Part shown: piece by piece, positions 27,072 through 35,826 of the stretch
Layout: each line of letters opens with the position of its first letter
Position numbering within the stretch: position 1 is the stretch's first letter
Assembly: GCA_024226335.1 (NCBI GenBank)
Contig: JAAELY010000529.1
Location: 1-64,000 of the forward strand
DNA from: a bacterium
Lineage (GTDB): Bacteria; Myxococcota_A; UBA9160; SZUA-336
Length of the DNA: 64,000 nucleotides
Reading direction: 5' to 3'
Program-made: the position numbers and the translations under genes
Notes under the pieces: model-generated
Databases searched by the model: none
What the model saw: the letters and a program-made list of their open reading frames with translations, nothing else
Told to the model about the DNA's origin: nothing

Positions 27072-27551
27072 CAGAAGCTTGGAGTTCCTTTCTGAGCTTT
27101 CTCTTCGGAATTCGACAAAAAAATTCCTGCGCAGGATCCGCGCACCCGACCCGCTCCGTCTGGACCTGCGAGTGGTTTCAACCGGCAAGTTCTCAGCAGA
27201 GGACGCGCTAGAGGCGCGCCGGTCAAGCGCCTTCCCGATCCGGAAAAGAACCGGAAACGGACGTGTAAAGTACCGGGTTCGTAGCGCTTTTCCCAGTCCG
27301 ATCGGTACCGGGAAGAGAGCCTGGCGGAGGGGTCCCGAACGTCTCGAACAGCCTCGCCAGGAGTGTCGTTCGCTTGACAATCGCGCGCCGCCCCATAACC
27401 TCGATCGGGAGTCGGCGACGCCGCCGGCCCTTGAGTCACCCTCCCGCAGGACCGATCCAGAGTGAAGTAGAATGCCCGGACCGCAGAACCCGGGCCTTTG
27501 GAAGTACTCGCGAACAGATCCGGTCGAATCGGCCGGGCCGAGGAGGGTGAA
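27072..27551. other. Divergent intergenic region tonB-like / patatin
   Basis: This 480-bp region separates the minus-strand TonB-like operon from the patatin gene and must hold both promoters. A plausible plus-strand sigma-70 promoter is at 27374-27401. I could not find a convincing minus-strand promoter. It contains several short GC palindromes but no gene. Confidence 0.5.
27374..27401 (+). promoter_or_regulatory. Putative sigma-70 promoter of the patatin gene
   Basis: TTGACA (27374-27379), 16-bp spacer, TAACCT (27396-27401). The -35 is perfect and the -10 matches at four positions. It lies about 150 bp upstream of the patatin start. Confidence 0.45.
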
Positions 27552-28874
27552 TTGGGGCTCACGCTGATCCAGCGCAGCTCGGGGCACAAGCCTCCCAAGA
27601 ACCCCAAGATCGCCCTGGTACTCGCGGGGGGCGCCGTTACGGGCGGGGCCTTCAAGGTCGGCGGTCTGAAAGCGCTCGACCAGTTTCTCGTGGGGCGCAG
27701 CGTCAACGAGTTCGACCTCTACGTAGGTCTATCGGCAGGTGCGTTCCTGGCCACCTCACTTGCCGCGGGCATCACTCCCGACGAGATGATCGGCGCGCTC
27801 GAGGGGACTTCCGACAATCTGGCGCAGCTGCGCCCGATCGATTTCTACAGTCCGAACATCGGCGAAATGCTCGGTCGAACAGCTGTTTTCTCGACGATGC
27901 TCGCGGGCTATCTGCCCGGCATGTTGATTGATCTGTTCTCGGTATTGCCCGAGTTGCCTTCGCGCATGGGACCCGCCGCGCGACGTATGATCGAGGAGCC
28001 CAGTTACACGCACCTCGAAGCGTTGCTCCTGCAGCTGTACGAGGAAGTGTCTCCGAAGCGTGAGGTTCCGTCGCTGTCGCGGCTGATTCCATCGGGTCTG
28101 TTTGACAACGCACCCCTCGAGCGCTGGCTTGCGAAGAACATGCAGGCCGTCGGAACGCCCAATCACTTTGCGGATTTCTATCGCGAGACCGGACGAAAGC
28201 TCTACATCACCGCCACGAATCTGGACACGGCGGAACGGGTGGTGTTCGGTCCCGAGAATGACCACGGTGTTGCCATTTCCGAGGCGGTGCAGGCCTCGAG
28301 TGCGCTACCGGGATTCTTCAAGCCCGCCCGTCTCAACGGCGTGGACTACGTCGACGGGGCCGTGCGCCGCACCGCGAACATCGATGTGGCGGTGGAGCAG
28401 GGCGCCGACCTGGTCATCTGTTACAACCCCTTCCGCCCCTATCTGAACCTGCCCGATGAGGACGAGGGCAAGGCTCGCAGCTTCCTGGCCGATCGCGGCA
28501 TGAGAACGGTCATCAACCAGGTGTTCCGAACCCTTTTGCACACGCGTCTGGCAATGGGCCTGCGTTCCTATCTGCACGACGATCGCTTCCGGGGCGACAT
28601 CCTGGTGATCGAGGCGCGCGAGACGGACGAGCAGTTTTTCGACCTCAATCCGCTGGTTTTCTGGAAGCGGGCTGACGCAACGCGGCACGGCTATGAGTCG
28701 GTCCGCCGCACGCTGCTCGATTCCGAGGAGGTGCTGAGCGAGGTCCTGGACCGCTACGGTCTGGAATTCCGCGTTCCTGAAGCCGAGCGCGCGGCACCCT
28801 CATCGGAGGACCGCGAAGCTGCTCCCGGCTCCGAGCCAAAACTTCGAGTCGTCCGGAATCGCGAGGCCGGCTGA
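27552..28874 (+). CDS. Patatin-like phospholipase
   Basis: About 440 residues. TTG 27552 is preferred because AGGAGGG lies 4 nt before it; TTG 27498 is a longer alternative. The Ser-Asp dyad of patatins is complete: oxyanion loop LAGGAVTGGAFKVGG, nucleophile elbow GLSAGAF (S61) and the aspartate in YVDGAVRR. These are cytoplasmic or peripheral lipid acyl hydrolases. The C-terminal 60 residues are Glu/Arg-rich and unassigned. Transcribed alone, with a hairpin terminator just downstream. Confidence 0.9.
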   Translation: MGLTLIQRSSGHKPPKNPKIALVLAGGAVTGGAFKVGGLKALDQFLVGRSVNEFDLYVGLSAGAFLATSLAAGITPDEMIGALEGTSDNLAQLRPIDFYSPNIGEMLGRTAVFSTMLAGYLPGMLIDLFSVLPELPSRMGPAARRMIEEPSYTHLEALLLQLYEEVSPKREVPSLSRLIPSGLFDNAPLERWLAKNMQAVGTPNHFADFYRETGRKLYITATNLDTAERVVFGPENDHGVAISEAVQASSALPGFFKPARLNGVDYVDGAVRRTANIDVAVEQGADLVICYNPFRPYLNLPDEDEGKARSFLADRGMRTVINQVFRTLLHTRLAMGLRSYLHDDRFRGDILVIEARETDEQFFDLNPLVFWKRADATRHGYESVRRTLLDSEEVLSEVLDRYGLEFRVPEAERAAPSSEDREAAPGSEPKLRVVRNREAG

Positions 28875-28898
28875 GCGCACGCCGCCCTGTTGAGGTCA

Positions 28899-28923
28899 AA
28901 AGCCCTGAATCTAGAAGGGCTTT
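28899..28923 (+). terminator. Intrinsic terminator-like hairpin after patatin
   Basis: AAAGCCCT (28899-28906) pairs with AGGGCTTT (28916-28923) around a 9-base loop; the descending arm ends in TTT. It is 25 bp after the patatin stop and before the NRDE promoter. Confidence 0.65.
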
Positions 28924-28948
28924 CCCATCTTGCCGGGGAGTTGCACCC

Positions 28949-28977
28949 TTGAGGCGAGATTCTGCACGTGCTAGAAT
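28949..28977 (+). promoter_or_regulatory. Sigma-70-type promoter of the NRDE gene
   Basis: TTGAGG (28949-28954), exact 17-bp spacer, TAGAAT (28972-28977). Expected transcription start is near 28984, giving a leader of about 44 nt to the ATG at 29028. Confidence 0.55.
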
Positions 28978-29027
28978 GCGCTCCAGGTCGACCGTATCGC
29001 GCCTCCGGCACTGGATCTGCGGAACTT

Positions 29028-29783
29028 ATGTGCACCCTGATTCTTCTGGATCGTGTCGTGCGCCAGTTTCCCATCGTCGTGGCTGCGAATCGGGACGAGT
29101 TCTTTGCACGGCCGGCGGGTCCTCCCGCCATCAGTGCTGAAAACGAAGCGGGTCGGCCAAAAATCATTGCCCCCCAGGATCTCGAAGCTGGGGGCACCTG
29201 GATGGGATTGAATTCGGCCGGCTTGTTCGTCGGACTCACAAATCGACCGACGGAAGCAATTCGCGAGAATCGCCGCTCTCGAGGCCTGCTGGTACGGGAT
29301 GCCCTGAGCGCCAATCGCGCAATTCAGGTCGCTGACGAGATGAAGGAGAGGAAAAACCGCGTGGAGGGGACGTACAACCCATTCCATCTGCTCTACAGCG
29401 ATGGTTCCCAGGCGTTCCTGACGTGGCTCGACGAGACGGGTGTCCGTACCCGGGAACTCGAACCCGGCGTCCATGTGGTCTGCAATCGCGACGAGGACGA
29501 TCCCAGTTCGGCCAAGACCGCAAGCATACGCCGAGCGGTGGAGGCGATTCCCCTCTCGGACCCGATCGAAACGGTTCTGAAGGGGCTCACAAAGGTGCTG
29601 GGATCCCACCCGAATCCGGACCGCCCGCTCGAGAATGCCTGCGTCCACACGGCCGAATACGGCACCCGCTCTTCTTCCCTGATCGCCGTGGGCGATTCGG
29701 GGTCGATCTACCGCTACTCGCACGGCGCCCCGTGCGAATCAACATACGAAGATATCACTCGCCTGCTGGATGAACTCCACTAG
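29028..29783 (+). CDS. NRDE (TANGO2-like) family protein
   Basis: 251 residues from ATG 29028. It begins MCTLIL, with the invariant Cys2 that would be N-terminal after Met removal, and has the eponymous NRDE motif (N21-R-D-E24), then WMGLNSAGLFVGLTNRP. The C-terminal TRSSSLIAVGDSGSIYRY is also typical. The family resembles Ntn hydrolases and is linked to haem or lipid handling in eukaryotes; in bacteria its function is unsettled. Cytoplasmic. It has its own promoter. Confidence 0.85.
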   Translation: MCTLILLDRVVRQFPIVVAANRDEFFARPAGPPAISAENEAGRPKIIAPQDLEAGGTWMGLNSAGLFVGLTNRPTEAIRENRRSRGLLVRDALSANRAIQVADEMKERKNRVEGTYNPFHLLYSDGSQAFLTWLDETGVRTRELEPGVHVVCNRDEDDPSSAKTASIRRAVEAIPLSDPIETVLKGLTKVLGSHPNPDRPLENACVHTAEYGTRSSSLIAVGDSGSIYRYSHGAPCESTYEDITRLLDELH

Positions 29784-29807
29784 GCATCGAACGATCGAGG
29801 TACGGAA

Positions 29808-30128
29808 ATGAGACGAATCGGAAGCAACCTGCGCCCAGCGGATCAGAAGCCCCAGCGGAATCTCCGCAACATCATTCGTTACAACGACAAAGAGAAGCCG
29901 CGTAACGACTATCCGAAGCGCATCATCTCGCCAACGCTCCCCAAGGAGTGCTGCAAAGACGAGAATCGCGATCTCGTCGGCAACATCAAAGAGATCGACG
30001 GTTTCAAGTTCTGCTACAAGATCTGCCGCGAGTGCGGACATGCGGTTCGCTATTTCTACCCGGCGATCACGACCAATGACGAGGCCGTCCGCGAGTACCG
30101 CGCCTGGAAGCGGTACATGGTTCAATAG
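29808..30128 (+). CDS. Small cysteine-containing conserved hypothetical protein
   Basis: 106 residues, basic and hydrophilic, without a signal peptide. Cysteines C48, C49, C69, C73 and C76 (C-x3-C-x2-C plus CC) suggest a small zinc site, with aromatic residues around it (FKFCYKICRECGHAVRYFYP). I do not recognise the family. It lies 24 bp after the NRDE gene and 53 bp before the radical SAM gene and may be co-transcribed with either. Confidence 0.65.
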   Translation: MRRIGSNLRPADQKPQRNLRNIIRYNDKEKPRNDYPKRIISPTLPKECCKDENRDLVGNIKEIDGFKFCYKICRECGHAVRYFYPAITTNDEAVREYRAWKRYMVQ

Positions 30129-30181
30129 AACCGGTATTCCCGCCCAGCGAGACGACCGAAGCGCTTCGGGGAGACGACCCG

Positions 30182-31219
30182 TTGTCCACGGTTTCTGAAC
30201 GGTTTTCCATCCTGCGAGAAGAGTTGCGCTTCCTCACACCGCGCAAGCTGTACAACCGCGCGATGGAAACGATCGGGCCCAAGCTCAAACTGACCCGGCT
30301 TCCATACGGCCCGACCAAGATCACGGTCGAGTCGGGAAACGTGTGCAATCTGCGCTGTCCGCTTTGTCCCACGGGCCAGGGTGATCGCAATACGGCCCGG
30401 GGCATGATGCCCTACGAGACTTTCGAGAAGCTGCTCGACCAGGCGGGGAAGGATCTGATCACGGTTCGGCTCTACAACTGGGGCGAGCCGTTGCTCAACA
30501 AAGACCTGATCCGCATGTGCGAACTCGCGTATGCCCGGCGCGTGTCGGTGAAGATCTCGTCCCACCTGAACAACCTGACCCCCGAACTGGCCGAGAGCCT
30601 GCTACGGGCAAAGGTGAAGAAGATCTACATCTCCGCCGACGGTGCGACCCCCGAGAGCTACGCCATTTACCGAAGGGGTGGCGACTTCGAAACCGTGATG
30701 AACAACATCAAGATGCTCATCGCCATGAAGAAGCGGATGAAGGCGCACTTCACGCGCGTCATCTGGCTTTTTCACGTATTCAGTCACAACGAGCACGAAG
30801 TCGGGACCGCCCGCAAGCTCGCTGAGGATCTGGGAATCAAGTTGCAGCTCAATGTCGCGCGTACCGACATGGGCAAGGAGATCTTCGAGACCGCCGAACA
30901 GGCGCTGGAGCGAGACGGCCACTGGTTGCCGACAGATGACGAGTTCTGTGCCTACGATCGCGACGAAAAGCAGGCGCAACGTGAGGTCATGTGCACGCTG
31001 CCCTGGAAGGACTCAGCCGTGAATTGGGACGGTAAGGTCCTGGCGTGCTGCAGTGTGTTCAATGAAGAGCACGCGTTTGGTGACATACACGAGGCGTCTT
31101 TTCGCGAAGTCTGGAACGGCCAGGCCTACGTAGAGGCACGCCGCGAAATCGTCGGTCAGTCACCTACGCAGGACACAATCTGCAAGACCTGCAAACACAA
31201 CGGCTATCTGTTCGCGTAG
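30182..31219 (+). CDS. Radical SAM/SPASM-domain enzyme
   Basis: 345 residues from TTG 30182 (GGGGAGA upstream). The radical SAM 4Fe-4S motif is C55-x3-C59-x2-C62 in NVCNLRCPLCPTG. The C-terminal SPASM-like region has Cys in CTLPWKDSAVNWDGKVLACC and a final CKTCKHNG, so auxiliary Fe-S clusters are likely. SPASM enzymes commonly modify peptides or carry out sugar and cofactor chemistry; no precursor peptide gene is obvious nearby. It is convergent with the kinase gene, 14 bp apart. Confidence 0.85.
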   Translation: MSTVSERFSILREELRFLTPRKLYNRAMETIGPKLKLTRLPYGPTKITVESGNVCNLRCPLCPTGQGDRNTARGMMPYETFEKLLDQAGKDLITVRLYNWGEPLLNKDLIRMCELAYARRVSVKISSHLNNLTPELAESLLRAKVKKIYISADGATPESYAIYRRGGDFETVMNNIKMLIAMKKRMKAHFTRVIWLFHVFSHNEHEVGTARKLAEDLGIKLQLNVARTDMGKEIFETAEQALERDGHWLPTDDEFCAYDRDEKQAQREVMCTLPWKDSAVNWDGKVLACCSVFNEEHAFGDIHEASFREVWNGQAYVEARREIVGQSPTQDTICKTCKHNGYLFA

Positions 31220-31233
31220 TCGTCCGGCTCGTA

Positions 31234-32457
31234 TCAGGGACTGAGTTCGAACGCGAGAGGGTTTCGCAGCAGAGACCCGTCCGCTCCATCGATCCATTCG
31301 GTCTTGTCGTTCAGCCGTCCGTAGAACTCCAGTTCGCGACGCGCACGCCTCCGCTGCTGTGAACGCTGCGTCAGGCCGAGCGACGACGCCTGGCCCGGGT
31401 CCAGTAGCGAGACGCCCGATTTGTCCAGGCGCACGGGTCGAAGCGCCGGCAGTTCGAGTCGTTCGAGCTGATGGGCTTTGATCCACACCTCTTGCGCCTG
31501 TTCCTCCGGAAGATCGAAATGGATGCACTTTGCGTCGCGTCGCGTCCGGACGACCCAGGCCTCGCCCACGTGTTCGACATGACGCCCGAGCTTGAAGGCG
31601 GCGTTGGCGGCACGCCGGGCGTCGCGTTGTCGAATCTCGCGGAACGCGGATAGGATGAATTCAATGGCCTCGTGAACCTCCTGGCGATCTGCATTCGCTC
31701 CCAGGTAGAGGCGCAGGAAGCGCACGCGCTCGCTCGTGCTCAGACACGGTTCGCGCCGGACGAGCTTCGCCAGAAGAGTGAGACCGCGCTCGCGCCGAAG
31801 CGGCTTGCCCACCGAGCAGCGCTCGAAGTCGATGAGCGCGAAGTGTCCATCGGCAAAGACCAGGAAGTTGTTCGTCGAGTAATCGTCCTGATCGATTCCC
31901 GCATCGTGGACCTGTCGTGTGAAGACCGCGAAACTCTCGATCAGGGCGCGTCGACGCTCGGGTGAGAGTTCCGGGTCGCGGATCTCGGCGCGGACGTCGC
32001 GCGCCGGAAGCTCCTGGATGACCGAGAAGCTGCGCGAAAGGATGCCGAATCGGCGCTCTTCTCCGACCGCGAGCGGGACGGCTGCTTCGAAGCCCCGTTC
32101 CACCACCTGGCGGGCAATCTTCGACTCGCGTCGCGCCTTCGACGGCCGAAACGCGTAGCGCCAGCGCTGGCCGCGCGGCAGGCTGAAGACCTTCACGAAC
32201 AGGCCGGGCTCCTCGCCAGCCGCTGCCAGGCGATACAGGCGTTTGCGCCCACCGGCTTCGCGCGCGACACTGCCCGGGCCGCTCAACACGGCATCGGGAT
32301 CGGAAAGCAGGGTGCGCAGTCGCGGAGACGGCTCCCCTTCCACCCACCAGCGCAAGCGTGTCCCTTTCAAGGGAATGGTACCGGGGCGCGTTTCAACGCC
32401 GGCACCGACGGAACGAGTCGCAGTTGAGTCTCGACCACGGTCTGCGAAGGCTAGCAA
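31234..32457 (-). CDS. WaaP/InaA-like lipopolysaccharide kinase-family protein
   Basis: 407 residues. An N-terminal Gly-rich region and KARRESKIARQVVERG precede the kinase catalytic loop VHDAGIDQDDYSTNNFLV (H-D/D/N pattern) and the metal-binding ALIDFERC (DFE in place of DFG), as in the WaaP/Kdo-kinase family that phosphorylates LPS core heptose. The C-terminal 150 residues are Arg-rich and less conserved. The ATG at 32457 lies only 2 bp from the divergent folC ATG, so either the true start is further in (for example TTG at 32370) or promoters lie inside the opposing gene. Confidence 0.75.
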   Translation of the reverse strand: MLAFADRGRDSTATRSVGAGVETRPGTIPLKGTRLRWWVEGEPSPRLRTLLSDPDAVLSGPGSVAREAGGRKRLYRLAAAGEEPGLFVKVFSLPRGQRWRYAFRPSKARRESKIARQVVERGFEAAVPLAVGEERRFGILSRSFSVIQELPARDVRAEIRDPELSPERRRALIESFAVFTRQVHDAGIDQDDYSTNNFLVFADGHFALIDFERCSVGKPLRRERGLTLLAKLVRREPCLSTSERVRFLRLYLGANADRQEVHEAIEFILSAFREIRQRDARRAANAAFKLGRHVEHVGEAWVVRTRRDAKCIHFDLPEEQAQEVWIKAHQLERLELPALRPVRLDKSGVSLLDPGQASSLGLTQRSQQRRRARRELEFYGRLNDKTEWIDGADGSLLRNPLAFELSP

Positions 32458-32459
32458 AA

Positions 32460-33749
32460 ATGAAGCTCCAAACGCTGCAGGATGCCGAACTCTACCTGGA
32501 CGGTTTCGTCAATCGAGAACGTCAGGTGAGCTACGACTACGAGCGCCTGGGACTGGGGCGGATCGAGGCGCTACTCGGAGCGCTCGGGAATCCGCACAAG
32601 GGACTGCCTTGTATTCACGTCGCCGGGTCCAATGGCAAGGGTTCTGTGGCGTTGGCCGCCGAGCAGCTCCTGCGTGCGGCCGGCTGCCGGACCGGAACAT
32701 TTACTTCTCCCCACCTCGAATCGTGGCGAGAGCGCTTTCGCATCGCCGGCGAGCCGGTCCAACCCGAGCGACTGGTCGAGGCGTTGAACGCGATGCAACC
32801 GGGCCTGGAGCGACTGCGGGCGGATCCGGCGCTCTGTCCGAGTTTTTTCGACGTATCGACAGCCCTCGCGCTATGGCTGTTCCGCGAGTCCGGCGTCGAC
32901 GCGGGCGTCATCGAGGTCGGGCTCGGCGGCCGGATTGATTCCACGAATCTGGTGGAGTCGTCGGTTGCGGTCGTGACGTCGATCGAGCTCGAACACACCG
33001 ACAAGCTCGGCGATACACACGAGCAGATCGCCAGCGAAAAGGCGGGCATCGCCAAACCCGGAGTTCCCCTGCTTCACGGACCGCTCAGTCCCGAAGCCTG
33101 GGGCGCGGTGGCCGCGGCAGCTGTCGCCCAGGATGCGCCGCTGGAAGAAGTCGAGTTGCGCGAGTCCGTGCTGGACGCGAACGGCGTGCGCTTTCAGATG
33201 GCGGATGGTCGAACCGTTCACAGTGGCGTGCTCGGCGATCACCAGGCGACCAATCTGGCCCTGGCGATCCGCGCGGTGGAACTCTTCCTGGGGCGCGATC
33301 TCAGTGCGAAGGAACTCAGCGCGCTCGCCGATCTGAAGTTACCGGCGCGTCAGGAGCGCATCGGTCGGGTGATTCTCGACTCCGCGCATACGACCGGAGC
33401 GGCCGCATCACTGGCTCGCACACTCGATCGCATCGCGCCTTCGGACCCGCGCGTACTCGTGGTTTCGATCTCCAGCGACAAGGACGCGGCCGGAATGCTT
33501 CTGGAACTGGGGCGCGGTGCGCGCGCATGCGTGGTCACCACCGTGGAACCGACTCGTTCCCGGGATCCCGAGGAGTTGCTGCCGATCGCCTGGGCTTCGG
33601 GGATCGAACAGGTCGAGGCCGTGCCCGAACCGATCGCTGCGCTCGAGCGTGCACTCGAACTGGCGGGCGAGGATGCGTGGCTGGTCGTGGCCGGATCCGT
33701 GTATTTCGCGGGAGCCGTCCGAGAGCATTTATTGGCAAAGGTGCAGTAG
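32460..33749 (+). CDS. folC: Folylpolyglutamate/dihydrofolate synthase
   Basis: 429 residues from ATG 32460. It has the Mur-ligase P-loop HVAGSNGKGS, the omega-loop FTSPHL, the FDVSTALAL region and VGLGGRIDSTN with the metal ligands, then EKAGIAKPG. The C-terminal domain has LDSAHTTGAAASLARTL, where most FolC proteins have D-x-AHN. FolC adds glutamate to dihydropteroate or folates in the cytoplasm. A short GC hairpin with TTT follows at 33757-33779. Confidence 0.92.
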   Translation: MKLQTLQDAELYLDGFVNRERQVSYDYERLGLGRIEALLGALGNPHKGLPCIHVAGSNGKGSVALAAEQLLRAAGCRTGTFTSPHLESWRERFRIAGEPVQPERLVEALNAMQPGLERLRADPALCPSFFDVSTALALWLFRESGVDAGVIEVGLGGRIDSTNLVESSVAVVTSIELEHTDKLGDTHEQIASEKAGIAKPGVPLLHGPLSPEAWGAVAAAAVAQDAPLEEVELRESVLDANGVRFQMADGRTVHSGVLGDHQATNLALAIRAVELFLGRDLSAKELSALADLKLPARQERIGRVILDSAHTTGAAASLARTLDRIAPSDPRVLVVSISSDKDAAGMLLELGRGARACVVTTVEPTRSRDPEELLPIAWASGIEQVEAVPEPIAALERALELAGEDAWLVVAGSVYFAGAVREHLLAKVQ

Positions 33750-33756
33750 ACTGCGC

Positions 33757-33779
33757 GCGCGCCACTCGGGTGCGCGTTT
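33757..33779 (+). terminator. Possible terminator after folC
   Basis: CGCGC (33758-33762) pairs with GCGCG (33772-33776) around a 9-base loop, followed by TTT. Short but GC-only; it sits between folC and the MaoC-like gene. Confidence 0.35.
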
Positions 33780-33800
33780 CTGGAACTGGAGGTATTGGCG

Positions 33801-34865
33801 GTGGCGTTGATTCGAAAAAAGACAGGAAACTTCCTCGAGGATTTCCGGCTCGGCCAGGTATTTCGCCACAAAGGCGGCCGCACGATCAGCGAGGGTATGA
33901 CCGCCCACTTCACGGATTTCTCGTTCACCGCAAATCCGCTGCACAAGAACCTGCGTTACGCGCAGATCTACGGCTACGACGCGATGCCGGTGACCAGCGG
34001 TCTGGTGATGGTGGTCGCGTTCAGTCAGACGGTCGAGGACATCAGCGAGAACGCGCGGGCAAATCTCGAGTACATCGACATGCGTTTCGGTGCGACGGTC
34101 TACGTCGGTGACACGATTGAGACCGAGACTGTGATTCTGGGTGTCAAGCCTTCTAGTAGTCGTCCAGAACTGGGCGTCGTCCACGTGCAGAGCGTAGCCC
34201 GCAAGCAGACCGGCGAGATCGTGTTGGCCTACGAGCGCAAGGTCCAGGTCTTCAAGGACGACATGGATGCCGAACTCGATGCTGGACAGATAGAAGCAAC
34301 CTCGGTTGATGTGGAGCTGGAGCTGCCCGCGTACGATCCCAATGCCGGTTATGCCGAACTCGCACATCTGTCGAATGACGACACCTACTTCGAGAGCTTC
34401 AATCCCGGCGATACGATTGAACACTCGCGCGGACGCACGATGACCGACGAGCACATCTTTCTCACGGGCATGCTCGACAACACCTCACAGGTGCACTGCA
34501 ACCAGGCGATGATCGACCGCGACCCGGATCGCTATCTGGGCGGGCAGCTGGTCGTATTCGGTGGCATCCCCTTTACGCTTTGTCTGGGGCTCTCGAGTCC
34601 CGACATCTCAGACAACAGTCTGGGCGATGTGCGCTACGCGACCGGCAAACACACCGCGCCGATCTTCTCGGGCGACACGGTCTTCACCTCGACCGAGATC
34701 ACGGGCAAGCGCGACTATCCGGGGCGCGACGACCTGGGAATCATCGAAGTCAATCTGCGCGGTCACAAGTTTCAGCGCGACGGAGGCGACGAGAAGCGCG
34801 TCGAGATCTTCTATCTCGAGCGCGAGATCGCGATCAAGCGACGCTCGCACTACGCCAAAGGCTGA
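33801..34865 (+). CDS. Tandem MaoC-like hydratase (mesaconyl-CoA hydratase type)
   Basis: About 354 residues from GTG 33801, picked because GGAGG ends 8 nt upstream (TTG 33795 is too close). Two MaoC hot-dog halves: the first with GRTISEGM...FTANPLH and the second with GRTMTDEHIFLTGMLDN...VHCNQAM. The segments NARANLEYIDMRFGATVYVG and SSRPELGVVHVQSV resemble mesaconyl-CoA (beta-methylmalyl-CoA) hydratases of propionyl-CoA/ethylmalonyl pathways. The reaction would be reversible hydration of a methyl-branched enoyl-CoA. No pathway partners are adjacent, so substrate is not fixed. Confidence 0.75.
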   Translation: MALIRKKTGNFLEDFRLGQVFRHKGGRTISEGMTAHFTDFSFTANPLHKNLRYAQIYGYDAMPVTSGLVMVVAFSQTVEDISENARANLEYIDMRFGATVYVGDTIETETVILGVKPSSSRPELGVVHVQSVARKQTGEIVLAYERKVQVFKDDMDAELDAGQIEATSVDVELELPAYDPNAGYAELAHLSNDDTYFESFNPGDTIEHSRGRTMTDEHIFLTGMLDNTSQVHCNQAMIDRDPDRYLGGQLVVFGGIPFTLCLGLSSPDISDNSLGDVRYATGKHTAPIFSGDTVFTSTEITGKRDYPGRDDLGIIEVNLRGHKFQRDGGDEKRVEIFYLEREIAIKRRSHYAKG

Positions 34866-34887
34866 ACGCGGCGGGAGCCCTCCCGAG

Positions 34888-35817
34888 CTACGGCGTGAGG
34901 CCTTCGATGCGCCCGTACGCGCGCAAGACCTGCAGTGTGTGCAGGGCTTCGTGCCCGCGCCAATCGCGCAGCGCCTGTTGCCAGGCCTCGGGATAGGCCG
35001 GTCCCCAGCTCCAACGCGGTTCCCAGTAGCCTTGCTCGCTCTGACGCGCGATCTCTTCGTCGAGGCTCGCCTCGATTTCGTCGGCGAGGGACTCGGCGAG
35101 CCAGGCTTCCGGGGACTCGGCGAGCCACCAGACCGGAAAGTGCCCGCTTGCCAGGGCGGCCGGGTCGAGATCGAGGATGCGCCGAGCATCACTGCGCAGA
35201 CGCGTCTCGATGGCAGCGCGAACTTCGCCCGGAGTCACGGCTCCGAGGCGCAGATAGCACAGGGAAACATAGGGAGGCGGCGCTCCGGCGATATTCTGGA
35301 GCCGCTCCAAGGCCAGGGAGGTCAGCGTTTTCAGAAGGGCCGCGGGAATCTGCTCGGCGTGCTCGTGGAAGAACGCGATGATGTCGGCGTCCGGATTGCC
35401 CCAGACATCCTCGGGCCCCAGGGTTCCCGAGTCGCTGCGCTCCCACCACGGAGCATGGGGGTGCTCGTTCACCTGCGCAGGCACGTCTCGCCAGCCGGGT
35501 CGCTCGGGCTCGTAGCGGGCCATCAGATAGTCCAGAGCGCCACGCACCAGCGGCTCGTCTCCGGAGGCGCCGACCGGGCGTAGGAAGTAGAAGGCCGTCG
35601 CCGTTGCCGATGCCGAAGAAAGCGGCAGGCGCAGATCGGGTTCCAGGGCGTTGCCGAAGCCGCCATCGGAGTTCTGGTAGGCGGCGAGTTCCGACAGGAC
35701 ATCGCGTTTTTCGCCGCCCTCGAATTCCGCCAGAAACAGCGCGCGGTCCACAGGTCGCCCGTGGTCGAGCAGGTAGGTGCGCGCCCGTTCGAAGCTCCCG
35801 GTGTCGAGTTTCTTCAC
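34888..35817 (-). CDS. Hypothetical protein, alpha/alpha-toroid-like
   Basis: 309 residues, no signal peptide. The segment AYQNSDGGFGNALEPDL matches the QxxDGGFG-style repeat of prenyltransferase/squalene-oxidase (alpha-alpha toroid) domains, and helical repeats continue to the end (ARQSEQGYWEPRWSWGP). Catalytic motifs of terpene cyclases (DxDD) are not seen, so it is probably a structural relative rather than an active cyclase. It is 9 bp upstream of the SDR stop and convergent with the MaoC gene. Confidence 0.6.
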   Translation of the reverse strand: MKKLDTGSFERARTYLLDHGRPVDRALFLAEFEGGEKRDVLSELAAYQNSDGGFGNALEPDLRLPLSSASATATAFYFLRPVGASGDEPLVRGALDYLMARYEPERPGWRDVPAQVNEHPHAPWWERSDSGTLGPEDVWGNPDADIIAFFHEHAEQIPAALLKTLTSLALERLQNIAGAPPPYVSLCYLRLGAVTPGEVRAAIETRLRSDARRILDLDPAALASGHFPVWWLAESPEAWLAESLADEIEASLDEEIARQSEQGYWEPRWSWGPAYPEAWQQALRDWRGHEALHTLQVLRAYGRIEGLTP

Positions 35818-35826
35818 GTCGCCCGC

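Noticed and set aside
34872-34885. CGGGA/TCCCG hairpin between the convergent MaoC-like and toroid-like genes.
   Set aside because: A 5-bp stem without a U-tract in a 22-bp gap is too weak to call.
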